In this document: in pieces, positions 61,177-64,000 of the stretch
How the letters are laid out: the number at the start of each line of letters is the position of its first letter
Position numbering within the stretch: the first letter of the stretch is position 1
Assembly: GCF_003172875.1 (NCBI RefSeq)
Contig: NZ_QGKM01000001.1
Span: 1-64,000 of the forward strand
Source of the DNA: Leucothrix pacifica
Lineage (GTDB): Bacteria; Pseudomonadota; Gammaproteobacteria; Thiotrichales; Thiotrichaceae
Reading direction: 5' to 3'
Length of the DNA stretch: 64,000 nt
Notes under the pieces: model-generated
Told to the model about the DNA's origin: nothing
Databases searched by the model: none
Seen by the model: the letters and a program-made list of their open reading frames with translations, nothing else
Position numbers and translations under genes: made by a program

Positions 61177-62300
61177 TATTTACTCTCCGTTGCAGTATTG
61201 GTGGTGGCCTGCGTTGTATCCTGATCGGCTATTGCAGAGACGGGACCCGTCTTTCGTACGATCTGATAATGAATTAACACATCACATGCCAGCAAAAAGA
61301 ATAGCAACATACCTTGGAAAACACCGGTCACCGCTAATGGCAGATTTAATGAAATCTGGGCGGATTCGCCACCAAGATAGGAAAGCGCTAACAAAAGTCC
61401 CGCTAACAACACACCAACCGGATGCAAACGCCCCACAAATGCCACGATAATCGCGGTAAATCCGTAACCCGGTGAAATGGTGGGTAGCACCTGCCCAATC
61501 GGGCCAGACACTTCAATCATTCCGGCAAGTCCGGCTGCACCACCGCTTAGCAACAAGCTAAACCAAATAATATTGCGCTGACTAAAACCGGCATAACGGC
61601 CAGCTGCCGGTGCCTGACCCAATACTTTGACTTCAAAACCAATCAAGGTGCGCGCCATCATAATCCAAGCTGCAACCACTACGGCTAAGGCCATCAGCCA
61701 ACCGACATGTAAACGCGTCCCTTCTAGGATGATGGGTAATAATGCAGAGTCGCTAAACAGGCGGGACTCCGGAAAATTATAGCCATCAGGGTCACGCATC
61801 ACCCCATGAACTAACAGACTCAACAGCAGACCCGCCACGTAGGTGAGCATAAGACTGGTGAGTATTTCATTGGCGTTAAAGCGGGTACGTAGAAACGCGG
61901 GAATAGCTGCCCAGAACATACCGCCTGCGATACCTGCCAAAACCATAAGCGGGATCACCCAAACCGATTCCACTTCGTAAAACAACAGGGCAACCGCACC
62001 ACCACAGATCCCACCCAAAGTCAGCTGACCTTCTGCGCCGATATTCCAGATACCCGCCCGAAAGCCGACTGACAAGGTGACCGCAATCAGTACCAGCGGA
62101 GTCGCTTTAACCCCCAGCTCTGCCCACCCGTAAAGACTGGTTAACGGCTCAACGAAAAAGGCATACAGCGCTTCTGTAGGCGATACGCCCATGAACAAAA
62201 ATAAGATAATTCCCGCTAATAAGGTTAGAAGTAACGCTAAAAGCGGCGATACTAATACCATTTGACGAGACGGTTCAGGGCGCTTAACTAACTTAAACAT
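61176..62300 (-). CDS. nucleoside-type ABC transporter permease 1
   Basis: A 374-residue permease of the same family. Features: GIWNIGAEGQLTLGGICGG, RTRFNANEILTSLMLTYVAGLL, and the LGQAPAAGRYAGFSQRNIIWFSLLLSGGAAGLAGMIEVSG cytoplasmic/EAA-like segment. It dimerises with the permease encoded downstream. It overlaps the ATPase gene by 8 bp and shares one base with the next permease. Confidence 0.93.
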   Translation of the reverse strand: MFKLVKRPEPSRQMVLVSPLLALLLTLLAGIILFLFMGVSPTEALYAFFVEPLTSLYGWAELGVKATPLVLIAVTLSVGFRAGIWNIGAEGQLTLGGICGGAVALLFYEVESVWVIPLMVLAGIAGGMFWAAIPAFLRTRFNANEILTSLMLTYVAGLLLSLLVHGVMRDPDGYNFPESRLFSDSALLPIILEGTRLHVGWLMALAVVVAAWIMMARTLIGFEVKVLGQAPAAGRYAGFSQRNIIWFSLLLSGGAAGLAGMIEVSGPIGQVLPTISPGYGFTAIIVAFVGRLHPVGVLLAGLLLALSYLGGESAQISLNLPLAVTGVFQGMLLFFLLACDVLIHYQIVRKTGPVSAIADQDTTQATTNTATESK

Positions 62301-63849
62301 TATTCAGCCCTCCGGTTGCCAGACTTTTTTCATCCAATGCACTACCCGCCATTAGCAGACCCACCTCTTCAATACTCAGCGCCGCCGTGTCATAGATGTC
62401 GGATAACTCACCAGCACAAATCGCTCCGATGCGATCAGTTCCTGCCATCAACTCATCTAAATCCTGTGAAATAATCAAAACTGCTGCGCCCCTATCTGCC
62501 AAATCCCGCAGTGCTTTATGAATGGTTTGCGCGGCTCCCGCGTCCACGCCCCAGGTTGGCTGGGATACAATCAGCAAGCCTGGGTTTTGCAATATCTCCC
62601 GACCGACAATGAATTTTTGTAAATTACCGCCAGACAAGCTGGAAGCAAACGCTTTGCTGCCGTTGCTTTTGACATTGAAATTCTCAATCACTTTTTCGGT
62701 GAATTGCCGGGTAACTGAGTTTTTAATAAAGCCACCACCGACCAAGCCAAGACGCTGAAAAGCAGTTAAAAAAGTATTATCGACCAGACTCATTTCAGGT
62801 ACTGCACCATGTCCTAAGCGCTGCTCAGGAATAGCCGCCACACCCAGCGCACGACGTTTATTCGGACCAAGCTGTCCGCAGGCTTTGCCATCAATGAATA
62901 AACTATCACTTTGAGTGCTGACCGACTCACCACTCAGCGCCATTAGCAATTCATCCTGACCGTTACCCGCCACACCAGCGATCCCCACAATCTCGCCGCA
63001 ATGCACGTCTAAGTTGATATTTTTCAGTGGAATGCCGAATTCGTCAGCGGCTTCCAGACTAAGGTTTTTCACAGACAAGCGTAGCTCGCCGGCCTGATTT
63101 CCAATGCGTGGTGTAGTGGTTTCTAGTGTCTCGCCCATCATCATGGCTGCCAGACTACTGGTACTCTCATCGTTTACATCCGCCACATCTACACGCTTAC
63201 CATTGCGCAGAATGGTCGCCCGATGACACAGTGCTTTGATTTCATCCAACTTATGACTGATATATAAAATTGCCAGCCCCTCTTCGGATAAGCGACGCAA
63301 TGTTTCAAACAGTCGCGACACCTCCTGTGGCGTTAACACCGAGGTTGGCTCATCCATAATCAGTAGTTTCGGTTCCTGCAATAGGCAGCGAATGATTTCA
63401 ATGCGTTGCCTTTCACCCACCGATAACGTGTAAACGTGGCGGTCTGGGTCTAATGGCAGACCATAACGACTTGAGATTTCCAGAATGCGTGATTTAAGCT
63501 CGGCGCGATTCACCTTGCTGTCCATGCCCAATGCGATGTTTTCAAGCACTGACAAGGAGTCAAAGAGAGAGAAATGCTGGAACACCATTGCCACGCCTAG
63601 TTCTCGGGCAAACGCAGGGTTAGGAATACTCACCGTGTTGCCTTGCCAGTCGATCTGTCCGGAGTCAGGTGCAAGAATGCCGTAGATCATTTTAACTAAG
63701 GTGGATTTGCCCGCGCCGTTTTCCCCCAGAAGTGCGTGAATTTCGCCAGCATGAATCGTTAGATCGACATCCTGATTGGCAATCACACCGGGGAATGTGC
63801 GGGTCATTTTAGAAAGACGTAGTAATGGAGAAGTGCTCGATTCGGTCAT
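62293..63849 (-). CDS. nucleoside-type ABC transporter ATP-binding protein
   Basis: A 518-residue protein with two nucleotide-binding domains in tandem. Domain 1: Walker A GENGAGKST, signature TLSVGERQRIEI, Walker B LLIMDEPTSVLTPQE. Domain 2: degenerate Walker A GVAGNGQDELL, signature LSGGNLQKFIVG, degenerate Walker B LLIVSQPTWGVDAGA. This asymmetric pair is usual for BmpA/Nup and sugar importers. I start at 63849; an in-frame ATG at 63933 would add 28 unlikely residues. The matching binding-protein gene is not in the window. Confidence 0.94.
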   Translation of the reverse strand: MTESSTSPLLRLSKMTRTFPGVIANQDVDLTIHAGEIHALLGENGAGKSTLVKMIYGILAPDSGQIDWQGNTVSIPNPAFARELGVAMVFQHFSLFDSLSVLENIALGMDSKVNRAELKSRILEISSRYGLPLDPDRHVYTLSVGERQRIEIIRCLLQEPKLLIMDEPTSVLTPQEVSRLFETLRRLSEEGLAILYISHKLDEIKALCHRATILRNGKRVDVADVNDESTSSLAAMMMGETLETTTPRIGNQAGELRLSVKNLSLEAADEFGIPLKNINLDVHCGEIVGIAGVAGNGQDELLMALSGESVSTQSDSLFIDGKACGQLGPNKRRALGVAAIPEQRLGHGAVPEMSLVDNTFLTAFQRLGLVGGGFIKNSVTRQFTEKVIENFNVKSNGSKAFASSLSGGNLQKFIVGREILQNPGLLIVSQPTWGVDAGAAQTIHKALRDLADRGAAVLIISQDLDELMAGTDRIGAICAGELSDIYDTAALSIEEVGLLMAGSALDEKSLATGGLNNV

Positions 63850-64000
63850 AAATAGTCGCTTCGTGAAAACGGACGTAAGAAAGGTAGTACGAGTGCCCGA
63901 ATCGATTATTGCATGATTGGTAATAATTCCCAATGTTTTGAAAGTCTTTGCATTGCTTGGCTTAATGCGATGTAACTTATCGGAGTAACAACTGAATGCA
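63850..64000. other. right-edge non-coding stretch
   Basis: No gene or clear site. It should hold the promoter of the ABC operon if the operon begins with the ATPase gene. Confidence 0.35.

Noticed and set aside
1-64000. CRISPR arrays, tRNA or rRNA genes, prophage and intact insertion sequences
   Set aside because: No regularly spaced repeats, cloverleaf or rRNA-like conserved segments, phage structural genes or transposase genes were seen in reading the window; a dedicated tRNA scan could still find a missed gene.

Overview
The window reads as a chromosomal segment of a metabolically versatile gammaproteobacterium. The complete Mrp antiporter, a TRAP transporter and several betaine- or ethanolamine-type enzymes suggest a marine or saline heterotroph, possibly Thiotrichales-like. 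That placement is inferred from gene content only; there is no rRNA or other marker gene here. I saw no rRNA, tRNA, CRISPR array, prophage or intact insertion sequence. Genes are densely packed, mostly in operons with 1-31 bp overlaps.

Layout. 0.2-1.8 kb: mercury operon merT-merP-merF-GDCCVxC with divergent merR and a 19-bp-spacer MerR-type promoter; no merA is visible. 2.1-2.5 kb: a ribbon-helix-helix antitoxin next to a frameshifted PIN-toxin remnant. 2.5-6.0 kb: ethanolamine ammonia-lyase eutBC followed by an Fe(II)/2-oxoglutarate oxygenase, with no microcompartment genes. 6.2-12.0 kb: ETF-quinone oxidoreductase, a MaoC hydratase, a 588-aa acyl-CoA dehydrogenase and an acyl-CoA ligase, i.e. 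beta-oxidation-type steps plus the electron route to quinone. 12.2-16.9 kb: a Cache-domain hybrid kinase, an OmpR-type regulator and an NCS2/SulP-fold transporter; matching 10-bp direct repeats lie before the kinase and before the transporter. 17.1-17.9 kb: a small-molecule methyltransferase. 18.0-23.9 kb: mrpABCDEFG. 24.1-32.5 kb: a periplasmic Tat-exported molybdenum/tungsten formate dehydrogenase (fdhABC) with its Tat-target protein, TorD-type chaperone, a DUF3306-ferredoxin fusion and DUF3305, and a divergent excisionase-HTH/periplasmic-binding-protein-like regulator.

33.7-35.4 kb is a small accessory patch with toxin-antitoxin genes and an unknown gene. 35.7-46.7 kb holds a secreted basic protein, a gamma-butyrobetaine-dioxygenase-like enzyme, a LysR regulator, an aldehyde dehydrogenase, and a divergent TRAP transporter operon ending in an alpha/beta hydrolase, an acyl-CoA-dehydrogenase-fold protein lacking the usual catalytic glutamate, and a CoA ligase. 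An exported RTX-repeat protein follows. 47.6-54.1 kb is a homoprotocatechuate meta-cleavage cluster (hpaE, a LigA+LigB two-subunit dioxygenase, hpaF, hpaH, hpaI; divergent hpaG-like gene and hpaR) with paired candidate HpaR operators.

54.3-64.0 kb holds a 7TM-DISM/EAL cyclic-di-GMP phosphodiesterase candidate, an MFS transporter, a PAPS-reductase-family gene paired with a CPKC thioredoxin-fold protein, an FMN riboswitch controlling a lone lumazine synthase, and the ATPase and two permeases of a nucleoside-type (BmpA/Nup) ABC importer whose binding protein is probably beyond the right edge.

The most worthwhile leads are the shared response-regulator boxes, the LigAB-type enzyme in a homoprotocatechuate pathway, the glutamate-less acyl-CoA dehydrogenase in the TRAP operon, the DUF3306-ferredoxin fusion, and two structured non-coding repeats (48.6 kb and 60.1-60.25 kb).
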